From: a bacterium 1XD42-54
GTDB taxonomy: Bacteria; Bacillota; Clostridia; Lachnospirales; Lachnospiraceae
Direction of reading: 5' to 3'
DNA length: 64,000 bases
Assembly (NCBI GenBank): GCA_003612585.1
Contig: RAZH01000002.1
Location: forward strand, 335,782-399,781
Under the pieces are notes generated by a model. That model saw only the letters and a list, made by a program, of their open reading frames with translations, was not told the origin of the DNA and made no database searches. Positions 1 through 9,719 of the stretch are shown one piece after another. The translations under genes and the position numbers were made by a program. The stretch's first letter is position 1. Every line of letters starts with the position of its first letter.

Positions 1-1
1 C

Positions 2-1633
2 AATAATATCGTTGATATTACGAATTATGTCATGGAAGAGTATGGTCAGCCGATGCATGCGTATGATTATGATACGCTTGCAGGCCATGAGATTGTGGTA
101 CGTCGTGCTGCAAAAGACGAGAAATTTACGACACTGGACGGCCAGGAGCGTACGATGGATGAAAACGTGGTAATGATCTGCGACGGAGAGAAATCGGTTG
201 GCATCGGTGGAATCATGGGCGGCGAAAATTCTATGATTACAGACGATGTAAAAACAATGCTTTTTGAAGCAGCATGCTTTGATGGAACCAATATCCGTCT
301 TTCTTCCAAACGGATCGGTCTTCGCACGGATGCATCTGCAAAGTTTGAAAAAGGCCTTGATCCGAATAATGCGCAGGCAGCGATTGACCGTGCGTGCCAG
401 CTTGTGGAAGAGCTTGGCGCTGGTGAGGTTGTCGGCGGTATGGTGGATGTTTACAGCAAAGTAAAAGAGCCGGTACGCATTCCGTTTGAACCAGATAAGA
501 TCAATGCGCTGCTTGGTACAGATATTCCGGCAGAGCAGATGCTTAGCTATTTCCGGATGGTTGATCTGGAATACGATGAAAAGACGAATGAAATTATTGC
601 GCCGACGTTTCGGCATGATTTGTTCCGTACTGCGGATCTGGCAGAGGAAGTTGCGCGATTCTATGGTTATGACAATATTCCGACCACGCTTCCGAGCGGC
701 GAGGCAACGACCGGAAAACTGCCGTTTGATCTGAGGGTGCGTGCTGTTGCGCAGGATATTGCTGAGTATTGCGGTTTTTCACAGGGAATGATGTATTCCT
801 TTGAGAGTCCGAAGGTGTACGACAAGCTTCTGATTCCGCAGGATTCAAAGCTGCGCGAGGCAGTGAAGATTCAGAATCCGCTCGGGGAGGATTTCAGTAT
901 CATGCGTACCGTATCCGTTGGAGGTATGTTGACCTCTCTGGCATTTAATTACAATCACCGCAACAAAAATGTCCGCCTGTATGAGCTGGGGAATATTTAT
1001 CTTCCGAAAGAACTGCCGCTTACAGAGCTTCCGAAGGAGCGGATGCAGTTTACGCTCGGTATGTATGGAGACGGAGATTTCTTTACAATGAAAGGCGTTG
1101 TGGAAGAATTTCTGGATAAGGTTGGCATTACCGGACGCCGTACGTATTCACCGGAAAATGGAAAGCCGTACCTGCATCCTGGACGCCAGGCGGAGATTCT
1201 TCTTGGAAAGACGGTACTTGGCTATCTCGGAGAGGTTCATCCGGCTGTGGCAGCAAATTATGGAATCGGGGAAAAGGCATACATTGCTGTACTCGATATG
1301 GATGAAGTGACCAAACTGGCAACGTTTGACCGCAAGTATACAGGGATTGCCCGCTATCCGGCAGTAACCAGAGATATCAGTATGGTGGTACCGAAGCATA
1401 TTATGGCAGGCGATATTGAAACAATGATCCTTCAGAGGGGCGGAAAGATTCTGGAAGACTGTCAGCTCTTTGATATCTATGAGGGTGCACAGATCAAGGC
1501 AGGTTTCAAGTCCGTGGCTTATTCGATTGTATTCCGGGCAAACGACCGGACACTGGAAGAAAGCGATATTACGGCTGCCATGAAGAAGATCTGGAACGGA
1601 CTGGAGTCTATGGGAATTGAGATCCGGGCTTAG
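2..1633 (+). CDS. pheT: Phenylalanine--tRNA ligase beta subunit (5' truncated by window edge)
   Basis: This is the beta subunit of the alpha2-beta2 cytosolic phenylalanyl-tRNA synthetase. The reading frame is open from base 2, so the ATG at 32 is an internal methionine; about 250 N-terminal residues of a roughly 800-residue protein lie outside the window. The visible 543 residues begin in the B3/B4 editing domain ([10 protein letters not shown], then GQPMHAYD), continue through a B5 domain (about 150-240) and the catalytic-like core, and end with the FDX-ACB tRNA-binding domain from about residue 447 ([15 protein letters not shown]). The end is intact. pheS is expected just upstream. Family identity is secure. 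Confidence 0.96.
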   Translation, partial: NNIVDITNYVMEEYGQPMHAYDYDTLAGHEIVVRRAAKDEKFTTLDGQERTMDENVVMICDGEKSVGIGGIMGGENSMITDDVKTMLFEAACFDGTNIRLSSKRIGLRTDASAKFEKGLDPNNAQAAIDRACQLVEELGAGEVVGGMVDVYSKVKEPVRIPFEPDKINALLGTDIPAEQMLSYFRMVDLEYDEKTNEIIAPTFRHDLFRTADLAEEVARFYGYDNIPTTLPSGEATTGKLPFDLRVRAVAQDIAEYCGFSQGMMYSFESPKVYDKLLIPQDSKLREAVKIQNPLGEDFSIMRTVSVGGMLTSLAFNYNHRNKNVRLYELGNIYLPKELPLTELPKERMQFTLGMYGDGDFFTMKGVVEEFLDKVGITGRRTYSPENGKPYLHPGRQAEILLGKTVLGYLGEVHPAVAANYGIGEKAYIAVLDMDEVTKLATFDRKYTGIARYPAVTRDISMVVPKHIMAGDIETMILQRGGKILEDCQLFDIYEGAQIKAGFKSVAYSIVFRANDRTLEESDITAAMKKIWNGLESMGIEIRA

Positions 1634-1787
1634 GCTGGGAAAACGCGGATGAAGGCGTTTCTCACGCCGGATTTGCGCCGTGAAATGTGCCAGAAAATTG
1701 TTTTTTGGCATGTGCAGAACGCAGGAAAGAATGCTCAGGCATGATTCAAAATGAAACGTTGGCATTGTATTGTAGAAAGATGTGAAC

Positions 1788-2408
1788 ATGAGATTATATA
1801 TTGTTAGACACGGGGAAACGCCGTGGAATGCGATGCTCCGGCTTCAGGGGCAGACAGACACGAGACTGAATGAAAAGGGGCGCGCGCTTGCGCGTCTCAC
1901 AGGGGCAGCTCTGCAGGAAGTCCCGTTTGATCTTGTTGTTTCCAGCCCGCTGCATCGGGCCAGGGAGACGGCAGAGCTGATTCTGGGTGAAAGAAAGATA
2001 CCGATACTGGAGGATGCGCGGATTGGAGAAATTAGTTTTGGAGAGCTGGAGGGAAAACAGCTCTCCAAAGAGGAAAAAAACGATCCGTGTTCGGAATTTT
2101 ACTGCTTTTTCCATGATCCGGCGCATTATATTCCGCCGGAAGGCGGGGAGACGGTTGCTTCGCTGCTTGAGCGGACACGTGTATTTTTGGATGAATTGAA
2201 GGAGCGGAAGGAATGGCAGGATAAGACGATCCTGATTTCTTCCCATGGAGCAGCCGTGCGTGCGCTTCTGGCAGCGATTAAGGGGCTTTCGCCGAAGGAT
2301 TTCTGGCAGAACGGAGTCCCGAAAAACTGTGCGGTTTCGATTGTTGATCTGGAGGACGGAGCTTGGATTATAAAAGAACAGGATGTAGTGTATTATGAAA
2401 ACGTCTGA
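1788..2408 (+). CDS. Histidine phosphatase family protein (GpmB/CobC-like)
   Basis: A cytosolic phosphoglycerate-mutase-fold phosphatase of about 206 residues. The N-terminus [10 protein letters not shown] carries the catalytic RHG triad with the phospho-accepting histidine at residue 8; a second catalytic histidine is in [11 protein letters not shown] near the C-terminus, and [12 protein letters not shown] supplies the conserved arginine. I place the start at ATG 1788 because GTAGAAAGA at 1772-1780 is well spaced for it; a GTG at 1782 would be too close. The substrate cannot be told from sequence: relatives act on phosphoglycerate, alpha-ribazole phosphate or other phosphomonoesters. The 3' end overlaps queA by 14 bases, which implies cotranscription and translational coupling. 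Confidence 0.85.
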   Translation: MRLYIVRHGETPWNAMLRLQGQTDTRLNEKGRALARLTGAALQEVPFDLVVSSPLHRARETAELILGERKIPILEDARIGEISFGELEGKQLSKEEKNDPCSEFYCFFHDPAHYIPPEGGETVASLLERTRVFLDELKERKEWQDKTILISSHGAAVRALLAAIKGLSPKDFWQNGVPKNCAVSIVDLEDGAWIIKEQDVVYYENV

Positions 2409-3423
2409 TTTTTATTTTAATTTGCCGCAGGAGCTGATTGCGCAGGACCCGCTGGAGGACCGCAGTGCGTCAAGGCTTCTGGTGCTGGGAAAGGAAAGCG
2501 GCAGTATCACACACCGGCATTTTACGGATATTCTGGATTATCTGCGGCCGGGTGACTGTCTGGTGCTCAATAATACAAAGGTTATTCCGGCAAGGCTTTA
2601 CGGTGTGCGGGAAGGGACCGGTGCAGTGATTGAGATCCTGCTTTTGAAGCGAAGGGAACATGATATCTGGGAGACGCTGGTAAAGCCAGGCAAAAAGGCA
2701 AAGCCAGGGACTAAGCTGATCTTCGGAGACGGGATTTTGCAGGGTGAGGTACTGGATATTGTGGAGGAAGGCAACCGCCTGATTCAGTTTTCCTATGAAG
2801 GGATTTTTGAAGAGATTCTGGACAAGCTTGGCCAGATGCCGCTTCCGCCTTATATTACGCATGAACTGAAAGATAAAAACCGATATCAGACCGTCTATGC
2901 AAAACACGAAGGCTCGGCGGCGGCGCCGACGGCCGGGTTGCATTTTACGCCAAAGCTGCTTGAGCAGGTGAGAGATCAGGGGATTCAAATTGCAGAGGTG
3001 ACGCTTCATGTGGGGCTTGGCACATTCCGGCCGGTTAAGGTGGAGGATGTCACACAGCACCATATGCATTCGGAATTTTATGAGGTGACAGAAGAAGCCG
3101 CTTCTTTGATACGACAGACAAAAGCTTCCGGTGGACGGGTGATCTGTGTCGGAACAACAAGCTGCCGTACGATTGAGTCCGTAGCAACACGTTTTGATGG
3201 AAATATCCGCGCGTGCAGTGGCTGGACTGAGATTTTTATTTATCCGGGATACCAGTTTCAACTCATGGACGGTTTGATTACAAATTTCCATCTGCCGGAA
3301 TCGACGCTTTTGATGCTCGTTTCGGCGCTGGCAGGGAAGGAGCATATTTTACATGCCTATGAAGCGGCAGTGAAGGAGGAATATCGGTTCTTCTCATTTG
3401 GGGATGCCATGTTTATCGTTTAA
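2395..3423 (+). CDS. queA: S-adenosylmethionine:tRNA ribosyltransferase-isomerase
   Basis: QueA transfers and isomerises the ribosyl part of S-adenosylmethionine onto preQ1 at position 34 of tRNA, forming epoxyqueuosine. At 342 residues it has the normal family length. Recognisable segments include [19 protein letters not shown] at the start, [39 protein letters not shown] and [19 protein letters not shown]. The start ATG lies inside the end of the histidine phosphatase gene. A strong hairpin terminator follows about 100 bases downstream, closing the unit. tgt, often next to queA, is not in the window. Confidence 0.97.
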   Translation: MKTSDFYFNLPQELIAQDPLEDRSASRLLVLGKESGSITHRHFTDILDYLRPGDCLVLNNTKVIPARLYGVREGTGAVIEILLLKRREHDIWETLVKPGKKAKPGTKLIFGDGILQGEVLDIVEEGNRLIQFSYEGIFEEILDKLGQMPLPPYITHELKDKNRYQTVYAKHEGSAAAPTAGLHFTPKLLEQVRDQGIQIAEVTLHVGLGTFRPVKVEDVTQHHMHSEFYEVTEEAASLIRQTKASGGRVICVGTTSCRTIESVATRFDGNIRACSGWTEIFIYPGYQFQLMDGLITNFHLPESTLLMLVSALAGKEHILHAYEAAVKEEYRFFSFGDAMFIV

Positions 3424-3519
3424 CACCGCTTTTTAGTATTTGTTAGGGATAAAAAAGAAGCAAAGAACAGCGAAGAAACAATGTTAGTTCGTTTCAACAC
3501 AAGCATAGAAATTATTAGC

Positions 3520-3559
3520 GGACAGCGTTCGGGATAATCCAAGCGGCTGTCCATTTTTT
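3520..3559 (+). terminator. Intrinsic terminator after queA
   Basis: GGACAGC at 3520-3526 pairs with GCTGTCC at 3546-3552 and is followed by TTTTTT. Confidence 0.8.
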
Positions 3560-3737
3560 ATGACATTTGTGCAATAAAAGACAGATTGTCATCTGAAATA
3601 AAAATTCCGCTTCTGAGGCTTCAGACAAACGGAAGCGGGGAGGCTGAAAAAATCAGAACAGCGCTGCGAAATAATCGGATCTCCTGAGAGGTGGAGGTTC
3701 TGTTCGGGCATAAATATGAGACTTTGTTTTAAAGTAT

Positions 3738-3777
3738 GTTAAGAAATGTTAAGAATTGTGCCGATATTTTTTAATAT
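3738..3777 (+). promoter_or_regulatory. GTTAAG-N4-GTTAAG direct repeat with -10 element
   Basis: GTTAAG at 3738-3743 and 3748-3753 form a 10-base-period direct repeat typical of OmpR-family regulator sites. The second copy is 18 bases before TAATAT (3772-3777), so it sits where a -35 box would be. This fits activation of a promoter lacking a good -35. An ATTAAG/GTTAAG version occurs at 39416-39431 before the permease beside a two-component system. That a regulator binds here is inferred. Confidence 0.6.
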
Positions 3778-3826
3778 TATCGTGCTAAAGTATAAGAGAT
3801 TGTGCAATGACAGGAGAGGAGGGACT

Positions 3827-5332
3827 ATGAAAAATATACTGGAGCTTTTGGAAGAGACAGAAGCAAAAAGGAAAGATCAGCCGGCTGTGGATGATGGCTG
3901 TATGTGTTTGACGTATACAGAGCTTGTGGAATTATCGCAGAAAATTGGGACAAAGCTGAGCGGAATGATTGGGCAGGGAGATCCGGTGGTGGTGTTGGCG
4001 GAAAAAAGTGCAATGGTTCTCGCTGCGATGTTTGGCGTGGTATATGCAGGAGGTTTTTATGTTCCTGTCAGTTTGCAGCAGCCGTCCGCGCGGATACATA
4101 AGATTCTGGAAACCGTTCAGGCGGGAGCAGTGATTACAGATCGGGCGAATGCGAAGATGCTGCATGACTGTAATTATCAGGGGACGGTTCTGTTTCTCGA
4201 AGATCTGACTCAGGGACAGAAGGATTCGAAAAAACTGGAGCAGATACGGTTAAGAAGCAAAGAGACAGACCGGCTTTACGGGATATTTACCTCAGGTTCT
4301 ACCGGAAATCCGAAGGGGATTGTCGTGAGTCATAGATCCGTGATTGATTTTATCGGCCACTTTACAGAGCTTTTTGAGATAAAGGAAAAAGATGTTTTAG
4401 GAAATCAGGCGCCGTTTGACTTTGATGTTTCTGTGAAAGATATTTATTCCTGTGTGGCAACAGGCGCCACGCTTGTGATTATACCGAAAAGTATGTTTTC
4501 AACGCCGTCTGTACTCGTGGATTATCTGTGTGAAAAGAAGGTAACGACACTGATTTGGGCCGTTTCGGCGCTGTGTCTGGTGTCAGGTTTGAAGGGATTG
4601 GAATATCGCGTACCGGAGCATGTCAGAAGAGTGCTGTTCAGCGGCGAGAGTATGCCAGCTGTTCATCTGAGGCTGTGGCAGAAAGCATTGCCGCAGGCAC
4701 GCTTTGTGAATCTGTATGGTCCGACCGAGATTACGTGTAACTGTACGTGGTATGCGGTTCCAGAGACGATATCAGATACGGAAAAGCTTCCGATCGGAAG
4801 GGCATTTCCGGGCAGACGGGTATTTTTGTTGGATGACGACGAAAATGAGGTCTGTGCAGAGGGGGAAACCGGAGAAATCTGCGTGTCAGGGGAATCGCTT
4901 GCCGAGGGGTATTATCATAATCCGGAGCAGACGCAGGAACGATTTTTGGTATCTGCGTCAGGAGAACGGTTTTACCGGACCGGAGACGTGGGTTATTTCG
5001 GGAAAGACGGATTGTTGTATTTTGCCGGTCGCAGAGATTTTCAGATCAAGCATATGGGCCACAGAATCGAGTTGGAGGAAATTGAGGCTGTGTTAAACGG
5101 GCTTCCGGGGGTTTGGCGCAGCTGCTGTGTGTTTGACCAGGAGAAACAGAGAATCCTTGCCTATTATGCGGGCGAGCCGGAGCCGGCTGAGGTGCGCAGA
5201 AGGATGAAAGAAGGATTGCCGGTGTACATGGTACCGCACAAATTTGTGAAAGTGGACGAGATGCCAGTGACGAAAAATGGCAAGCTTGACCGGGCCTGGT
5301 TTGGTAAGCTTGCGAAAGGAGCGGCCAGATGA
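3827..5332 (+). CDS. DltA-like adenylation enzyme (amino acid--carrier protein ligase)
   Basis: An ANL-superfamily adenylating enzyme of 501 residues that should activate an amino acid with ATP and load it onto the small carrier protein encoded two genes later. Core motifs are complete: FTSGSTGNPKG near 154-165 (A3), FDFDVSVKD with the amino-group-binding Asp at 200 (A4), LYGPTE near 296 (A5), YRTGD near 382 (A7), GRRDFQIKHMGHRIELEEIE (A8) and NGKLDR near 484 (A10). The start is ATG 3827 behind GGAGAGGAGGG, not an upstream ATG without a ribosome site. Overall it resembles DltA, but LFSGE places Ser272 where, as I recall, D-alanine-specific DltA has a selectivity cysteine, so the substrate may not be D-Ala. 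First gene of the operon, under paired GTTAAG boxes. Confidence 0.85.
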   Translation: MKNILELLEETEAKRKDQPAVDDGCMCLTYTELVELSQKIGTKLSGMIGQGDPVVVLAEKSAMVLAAMFGVVYAGGFYVPVSLQQPSARIHKILETVQAGAVITDRANAKMLHDCNYQGTVLFLEDLTQGQKDSKKLEQIRLRSKETDRLYGIFTSGSTGNPKGIVVSHRSVIDFIGHFTELFEIKEKDVLGNQAPFDFDVSVKDIYSCVATGATLVIIPKSMFSTPSVLVDYLCEKKVTTLIWAVSALCLVSGLKGLEYRVPEHVRRVLFSGESMPAVHLRLWQKALPQARFVNLYGPTEITCNCTWYAVPETISDTEKLPIGRAFPGRRVFLLDDDENEVCAEGETGEICVSGESLAEGYYHNPEQTQERFLVSASGERFYRTGDVGYFGKDGLLYFAGRRDFQIKHMGHRIELEEIEAVLNGLPGVWRSCCVFDQEKQRILAYYAGEPEPAEVRRRMKEGLPVYMVPHKFVKVDEMPVTKNGKLDRAWFGKLAKGAAR

Positions 5333-6552
5333 ATCGGAAAATTCTGGAATACGGTGCACATGCGTACGGGACACCGTTGTACATATTTGACCTGGATGCG
5401 CTGGCAGATGAAGTGCATAGAATACGCGCCTGCCTGGACCAAAAAGCAGAGCTTTGTTATGCAATGAAAGCAAATCCTTTTCTGACCGGCTCTTTTGCAG
5501 AATTGACAGACCGGATTGAAGTTTGCTCGATGGGAGAATTTCGGATATGTCGGGAGCTTGGAATCCATGCGGACAGGCTGGTGATATCCGGTGTCCTGAA
5601 AAAAGAGGAGGATTTGCTGGAAATTCTGGATTACTGCCAAGAAAACAGTGTTTATACGGCAGAATCCATGCGTCAGTTGCGTTGCCTTGCCGGGTGGGCC
5701 GAAAGCCATCAGAAAACGCTTCGCGTATATCCAAGGCTGACCAGTGGAAATCAGTTCGGTATGGATGAAGAGACAATCCGGCATCTGGTGCAGACACGGG
5801 CAGAATATCCTTTTTTGAAGATACAGGGGCTTCATTTTTTTTCCGGCACAGGAAAACGGAGACAGAAAGCGATCGAAAAAGAGCTCCGGTATCTCGATGA
5901 ATTTTTGCAGAACATAGAGCAGGAGGCGCAGTTTTCGTTCGCGGAGCTCGAGTATGGACCGGGGATTGGTGTTCCGTATTTTATGGATGAAGAAATCGAG
6001 ACTTTTTCGGATGAAGGCCTCCGTATGATTGCAGAAACGATTGACGGCATGAAGTGGAGCGGCCGTGTGCGTCTGGAACTTGGCCGTGCGCTTGCGGCGC
6101 GCTGTGGCTGTTATCTTACCACGATCAGGGATGTAAAATGCAGCAGAGATAAAAATTACTGTATTGTGGACGGAGGCATTCATCAAATAAACTATGACGG
6201 GCAGATTCGCGGGATGTATCAGCCTCATGTCATGTTGCTGCCATCAGAGAACAGCGTGACCGGACAGGAAGACGAAAACAGCGAAACTGCGGCGGATCGG
6301 GCATGGACTGTGTGCGGTTCTTTATGTACGGCAAATGACGTTTTGTGTCAGATCACATTGGAAAAAGAGCCGGAAGAAGGCGATGTTCTTGTTTTTGAAC
6401 GCACCGGCGCATATTCTGTGACAGAAGGAATGGCACTGTTTCTGAGCCACGAACTTCCAGGAATTGTTTGTTACAGTGAGAAAGATGGCTGGAAGCCTGC
6501 CAGAGAGCGTCAGGAGCTATACCAGTGGAACATGTGGAAGCAAACAAAGTAG
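5329..6552 (+). CDS. Fold-type III PLP-dependent decarboxylase (LysA/BtrK-like)
   Basis: A 407-residue alanine-racemase-barrel decarboxylase related to diaminopimelate decarboxylase. The PLP lysine is Lys47 in CYAMKANPF; GPGIGVPY forms the phosphate loop region, ELGRALAARCG the substrate arginine region, and the catalytic cysteine is Cys333 in SLCTANDVL. ATG 5329 overlaps the adenylation gene stop by four bases, so the two are translationally coupled. Canonical dlt operons lack such an enzyme. BtrK of butirosin synthesis, from this superfamily, decarboxylates glutamate while it is bound to a carrier protein. I therefore suspect action on a free or carrier-bound amino acid in this pathway; a house-keeping lysA role is less likely in this operon. 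Confidence 0.82.
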   Translation: MNRKILEYGAHAYGTPLYIFDLDALADEVHRIRACLDQKAELCYAMKANPFLTGSFAELTDRIEVCSMGEFRICRELGIHADRLVISGVLKKEEDLLEILDYCQENSVYTAESMRQLRCLAGWAESHQKTLRVYPRLTSGNQFGMDEETIRHLVQTRAEYPFLKIQGLHFFSGTGKRRQKAIEKELRYLDEFLQNIEQEAQFSFAELEYGPGIGVPYFMDEEIETFSDEGLRMIAETIDGMKWSGRVRLELGRALAARCGCYLTTIRDVKCSRDKNYCIVDGGIHQINYDGQIRGMYQPHVMLLPSENSVTGQEDENSETAADRAWTVCGSLCTANDVLCQITLEKEPEEGDVLVFERTGAYSVTEGMALFLSHELPGIVCYSEKDGWKPARERQELYQWNMWKQTK

Positions 6553-6604
6553 TAAGAAACGAATGAAAGAGAAAGGAACAGAACGATAAGTCTGAGGAGG
6601 AAGC

Positions 6605-6838
6605 ATGATGGAGAAAGTAATAGAAATTTTAATGGATATTGATGACAGTGTGGATTATGAGACAGAAGAACGGTTGATTGACGACCGGATTCTGGATTCA
6701 TTCGGTCTGATTTCCCTGGTAGCGGAGTTTGAAAATGAGTTTGGTGTCCGCATTGAGGCCACGGATATGATTCCGGCAAACTTTAACTCTGCCAGAGCAA
6801 TGTGGGCCATGATACAGCGGCTCATGGAGAGGTGCTAA
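6605..6838 (+). CDS. DltC-like acyl/aminoacyl carrier protein
   Basis: A 77-residue acidic four-helix carrier protein. The 4'-phosphopantetheine attachment site is Ser32 in ILDSFGLISLV, followed by the typical EFENEFGVRIE helix. It should hold the amino acid activated by the upstream adenylation enzyme and present it to the MBOAT protein. GAGGAGG at 6594-6600 precedes tandem ATGs at 6605 and 6608. The stop codon directly abuts the ATG of the MBOAT gene, as expected for a stoichiometric carrier/acyltransferase pair. Confidence 0.88.
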   Translation: MMEKVIEILMDIDDSVDYETEERLIDDRILDSFGLISLVAEFENEFGVRIEATDMIPANFNSARAMWAMIQRLMERC

Positions 6839-8428
6839 ATGGCATACCATACGAATTTATATCTGTTTCTTTTTTTGCCGGCGGTGCTTCTGCTGTATCA
6901 GATGGCGCCGCGCAGATGGCGAAGCGGCGTGCTGCTGTGCAGCAGTTATCTGTTCTTTGCTTCAATCAGCAAAGGCCTGGTTATCTACCTTGCGGGGAGC
7001 ACGCTTCTGACGTACGGCACAGGGCTTGCGCTGCTGCATCTGAAACAAAAGTGCAGCAGTGAGACGGCAGAGGTTGCGCGTGCGCAGGCACAGAACATCA
7101 GAGAAAAATTCCGGAAAAAAGAAAAACTTGTTCTTCTGGCCGGGATTTTCTCTCTGGTGTTTCTTTTGGGTTATCTGAAATACTATAACTTTTTTGCAGA
7201 CAATTTAAACCGACTGGTTGAAAGAGCAGGCGGCGCTTCCTTTCTTTCTCTAAAAAGGCTGGCTGTACCGGTCGGGATTTCTTTTTATACGCTGGAAGCG
7301 ATCGGGTACATGATGGATGTCTACTGGGATCGTATGATCGCGGAACGTCGTCCGTGGAAGCTGGCATTGTTTCTTTCCTTTTTCCCCAAAATGATGGAAG
7401 GCCCGATTTGCAGTTATTCTGCTCTGTCTGAGCAGCTAGGTACAGGCGATGCGCTCAAAGCAGAAAATCTGACGCATGGATTTGTACGGATTCTCTGGGG
7501 GCTGTTTAAAAAGATGGTAGTGGCTGACAGGCTGTATCTGATGGTAAATACAGTATTTGATAATTACAAAGGCTACAGCGGCATGGTGATTGTGATAGGG
7601 GCCATTGCTTATACGATACAGCTTTATATGGAGTTTTCCGGGAGTATTGATATTGTGATCGGAAGCGGAAGACTGTTTGGCATTGTACTGCCAGAGAATT
7701 TCCGTCAGCCGTTCTGCGCGGTGAATGCGGCGGACTTCTGGCGCAGATGGCACATATCGCTTGGTGTGTGGCTGAAAACGTATGTGTTTTATCCGGTGTC
7801 TGTATCGGAATATGTAAAGAAGTGGAACCGTTTTGCGAGAAAGCGTTTTGGAAAATACTGGGCGAAGGTAGGGCTTTCTGCGCTGTGCCTGTTTCCGGTA
7901 TGGTTTTTAAACGGACTGTGGCATGGGGCAAAGTGGAGCTATCTGTTCTATGGTATGTATTATTTTGTGATTCTGCTGATTGGCGTGATGGCGGAACCGC
8001 TTGGAAGCCAGGTGCGCAAAGTGCTGCATGTAAAAGAGAACAGCAGGTGGTGGAGATGCCTTCAGATCGGCAAAACATGGCTCATCATTTTTACCGGAGA
8101 ACTGTTTTTCAGAGCGGATACACTGCGTGCCGGCCTTGCGATGTTCGGAAGTATTTTCCGGGATTTTGATTTTGCTACCTTATGGAATGGCACGATTTTG
8201 AACCTCGGACTTGGGAGAGCTGATTTGTTGGCAATTGTGCTGGGGTGTATTGTGGTTGGAATTGTGGGTTCATTAAAGGAACGAAATCGCCCGGTACTGG
8301 ATGGCCTGCTTCAGGCCAGGATGCCGCTTCGCTGGGCGGTGTACTGTACTTTGATTCTGGCTGTTGTGATTTTGGGCGCGTATGGCAGTGGTTATCAGGA
8401 GGTGGATCTGATTTATGCAGGATTTTAA
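6839..8428 (+). CDS. DltB-like MBOAT acyltransferase
   Basis: A 529-residue polytopic membrane-bound O-acyltransferase that should move the carrier-bound acyl or aminoacyl group across the membrane. About ten or more hydrophobic segments are visible. The MBOAT signature is complete: [18 protein letters not shown] with His305, and [16 protein letters not shown] with the invariant His362. Its ATG follows the carrier protein stop without any gap, and its end overlaps the DltD-like gene by 14 bases. At over 500 residues it is longer than typical DltB (about 400) and nearer in size to alginate-type MBOATs, with an insertion between residues 75 and 100. Confidence 0.9.
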   Translation: MAYHTNLYLFLFLPAVLLLYQMAPRRWRSGVLLCSSYLFFASISKGLVIYLAGSTLLTYGTGLALLHLKQKCSSETAEVARAQAQNIREKFRKKEKLVLLAGIFSLVFLLGYLKYYNFFADNLNRLVERAGGASFLSLKRLAVPVGISFYTLEAIGYMMDVYWDRMIAERRPWKLALFLSFFPKMMEGPICSYSALSEQLGTGDALKAENLTHGFVRILWGLFKKMVVADRLYLMVNTVFDNYKGYSGMVIVIGAIAYTIQLYMEFSGSIDIVIGSGRLFGIVLPENFRQPFCAVNAADFWRRWHISLGVWLKTYVFYPVSVSEYVKKWNRFARKRFGKYWAKVGLSALCLFPVWFLNGLWHGAKWSYLFYGMYYFVILLIGVMAEPLGSQVRKVLHVKENSRWWRCLQIGKTWLIIFTGELFFRADTLRAGLAMFGSIFRDFDFATLWNGTILNLGLGRADLLAIVLGCIVVGIVGSLKERNRPVLDGLLQARMPLRWAVYCTLILAVVILGAYGSGYQEVDLIYAGF

Positions 8429-9392
8429 AAACTGGAAGACAGTAAAAAGAGGCTGCATTTTTTTCCTTTTGGTGACGGCGCTGCTTTTTGTGGCATCCCG
8501 AATGGTGGACCCTGTTTTCTGGTATGCAAAAGGGAACATAGAGGATCGGAACAAGTGCATTGCAGGTGTTTTGTCGGAGGAACCAAATACCGTTGATGTT
8601 CTGGTATTGGGAGATAGTGAGACGTATACTTCATTTTCTCCGTTGCAGCTATGGTCAGAACAGGGGATTCCTGCCTATGTCTGCGGGCAGTCAGGGCAGT
8701 GGATGCAGGAGGCTTACTATATTTAAAAAAAGGTTCTCAAAAAACAGGATTTAAAGACAGTGGTTTTAGAAACGAATATGTTTTTCCGCTGCCAGGGGAT
8801 TATGCAGGATATGCAGCTTTCGCTTGGGGAGCTGACGGCGTATTATTTTCCGATTTTCCGGTATCACAATCTCTGGAAGGAGGCGTTTGACAAGGAAGAA
8901 GATGCGCTGACGAGCTACAAAGGGTTTGAGATCCGGTCTGCTGTGAAACCATATGAGGGCGGAGATTATATGCAGGAAGAGAAGGAGCAGGATAAGCTGT
9001 CCGCTTACGGGCAGTTATACTTTGATCAGATCCTTCGCCTTTGCAGGAAGCACGAAATCCAGGTGGTTTTGTACAGTGTGCCCTCGCCTTCCAACTGTAA
9101 TTACCACACCCATGATGTGATCAGCAACCTTGCAAAGAAAAAAGAGATATTGTATGTGGATCTGAATCTGAAGCTGGAAGAGCTTGGGATTGACTGGAAA
9201 AAAGACAGCCTTGACGGCGGAGATCATCTGAATTTGTCAGGGGCAAAGAAAGCAACTGCTTATTTGGGCCAATATCTGAAAGACGCGTGTGGTCTCGAGG
9301 ACAGAAGGGGTCAGGACGCGTACGACGAATGGGATAAAAAGGCGAAAAAATATAAAAAGAAGGTTCAGAAAATTTTGAAGTCCAGAAAATAG
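8415..9392 (+). pseudogene. DltD-like SGNH protein interrupted by an in-frame TAA
   Basis: A membrane-anchored SGNH-hydrolase-fold protein of about 325 codons, analogous to DltD, which in dlt systems passes the group from DltB to the extracellular polymer. The N-terminal transmembrane helix (about 12-28) is followed by VLVLGDSET with nucleophile Ser68. The frame is cut by TAA at 8724-8726 (codon 104). It continues without a shift as KKVLKKQDLKTVVLETN and reaches the catalytic Asp/His segment DGGDHLNLSGAKKA. Related proteins would be expected to have a leucine (TTA) at the stop, so one substitution explains the damage. Neither half holds the whole triad, so if the stop is real the protein is probably inactive. 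A GTG at 8760 could restart the second half but has no good ribosome site. Confidence 0.8.
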
Positions 9393-9719
9393 AATATCTC
9401 AATAGATTGATATGATGGGAAGAGGCGTACCTCTTCCTTTTTTGTATTTATGTAATTGTATATGCGGAGTTTTTGTGGAAAAAGAAGTACAAAGATGAAC
9501 AGCAGATGAGGGAATATGTGAAAAAATTTGCGAGAAAACAAAGCATATGAAACAGGTAAATGACCATATGTCTGAATACTCTTTGATACAAGAAGAAAAA
9601 GAAATAGCAGAACAGCCACTTGACGGCACCGGCCGAAAATGATACGATAGGGAAGTCTGTACATAATCTAGTAGATGCAGACCTTTGAAAATACATGGTA
9701 TTGTAGAGGACGGGTGTTT
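9393..9719. other. Intergenic stretch before nrdG
   Basis: About 330 bases. It contains the terminator of the dlt-like operon (9418-9443). The rest is AT-rich with only very short ORFs, such as 31 codons at 9547-9642 without a ribosome site. Nothing else is supportable. Confidence 0.5.
9418..9443 (+). terminator. Intrinsic terminator of the dlt-like operon
   Basis: An 8-bp stem GGAAGAGG/CCTCTTCC with a four-base loop, followed by TTTTTT. Confidence 0.9.

Larger units (their letters stand above)
3424..3826. other. Intergenic stretch between queA and the dlt-like operon
   Basis: About 400 bases without a supportable gene. It holds the queA terminator (3520-3559), a short inverted repeat (CCGCTTC at 3608-3614, GAAGCGG at 3633-3639) of unknown role, paired GTTAAG boxes with a -10-like TAATAT (3738-3777), and the ribosome site of the next gene. 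No DltX-like small ORF was seen. Confidence 0.6.

Noticed and set aside
1148..1789. Long open frame on the - strand opposite pheT
   Set aside because: It is fully antisense to the conserved pheT coding region, with no family resemblance and no ribosome site.
3608..3639. CCGCTTC/GAAGCGG inverted repeat after queA
   Set aside because: Not followed by a T-run and not conserved elsewhere in the window; it may be chance or leader structure.
9547..9642. 31-codon ORF before nrdG
   Set aside because: No ribosome site, no promoter and no recognisable sequence. It could be a gene remnant but cannot be supported.
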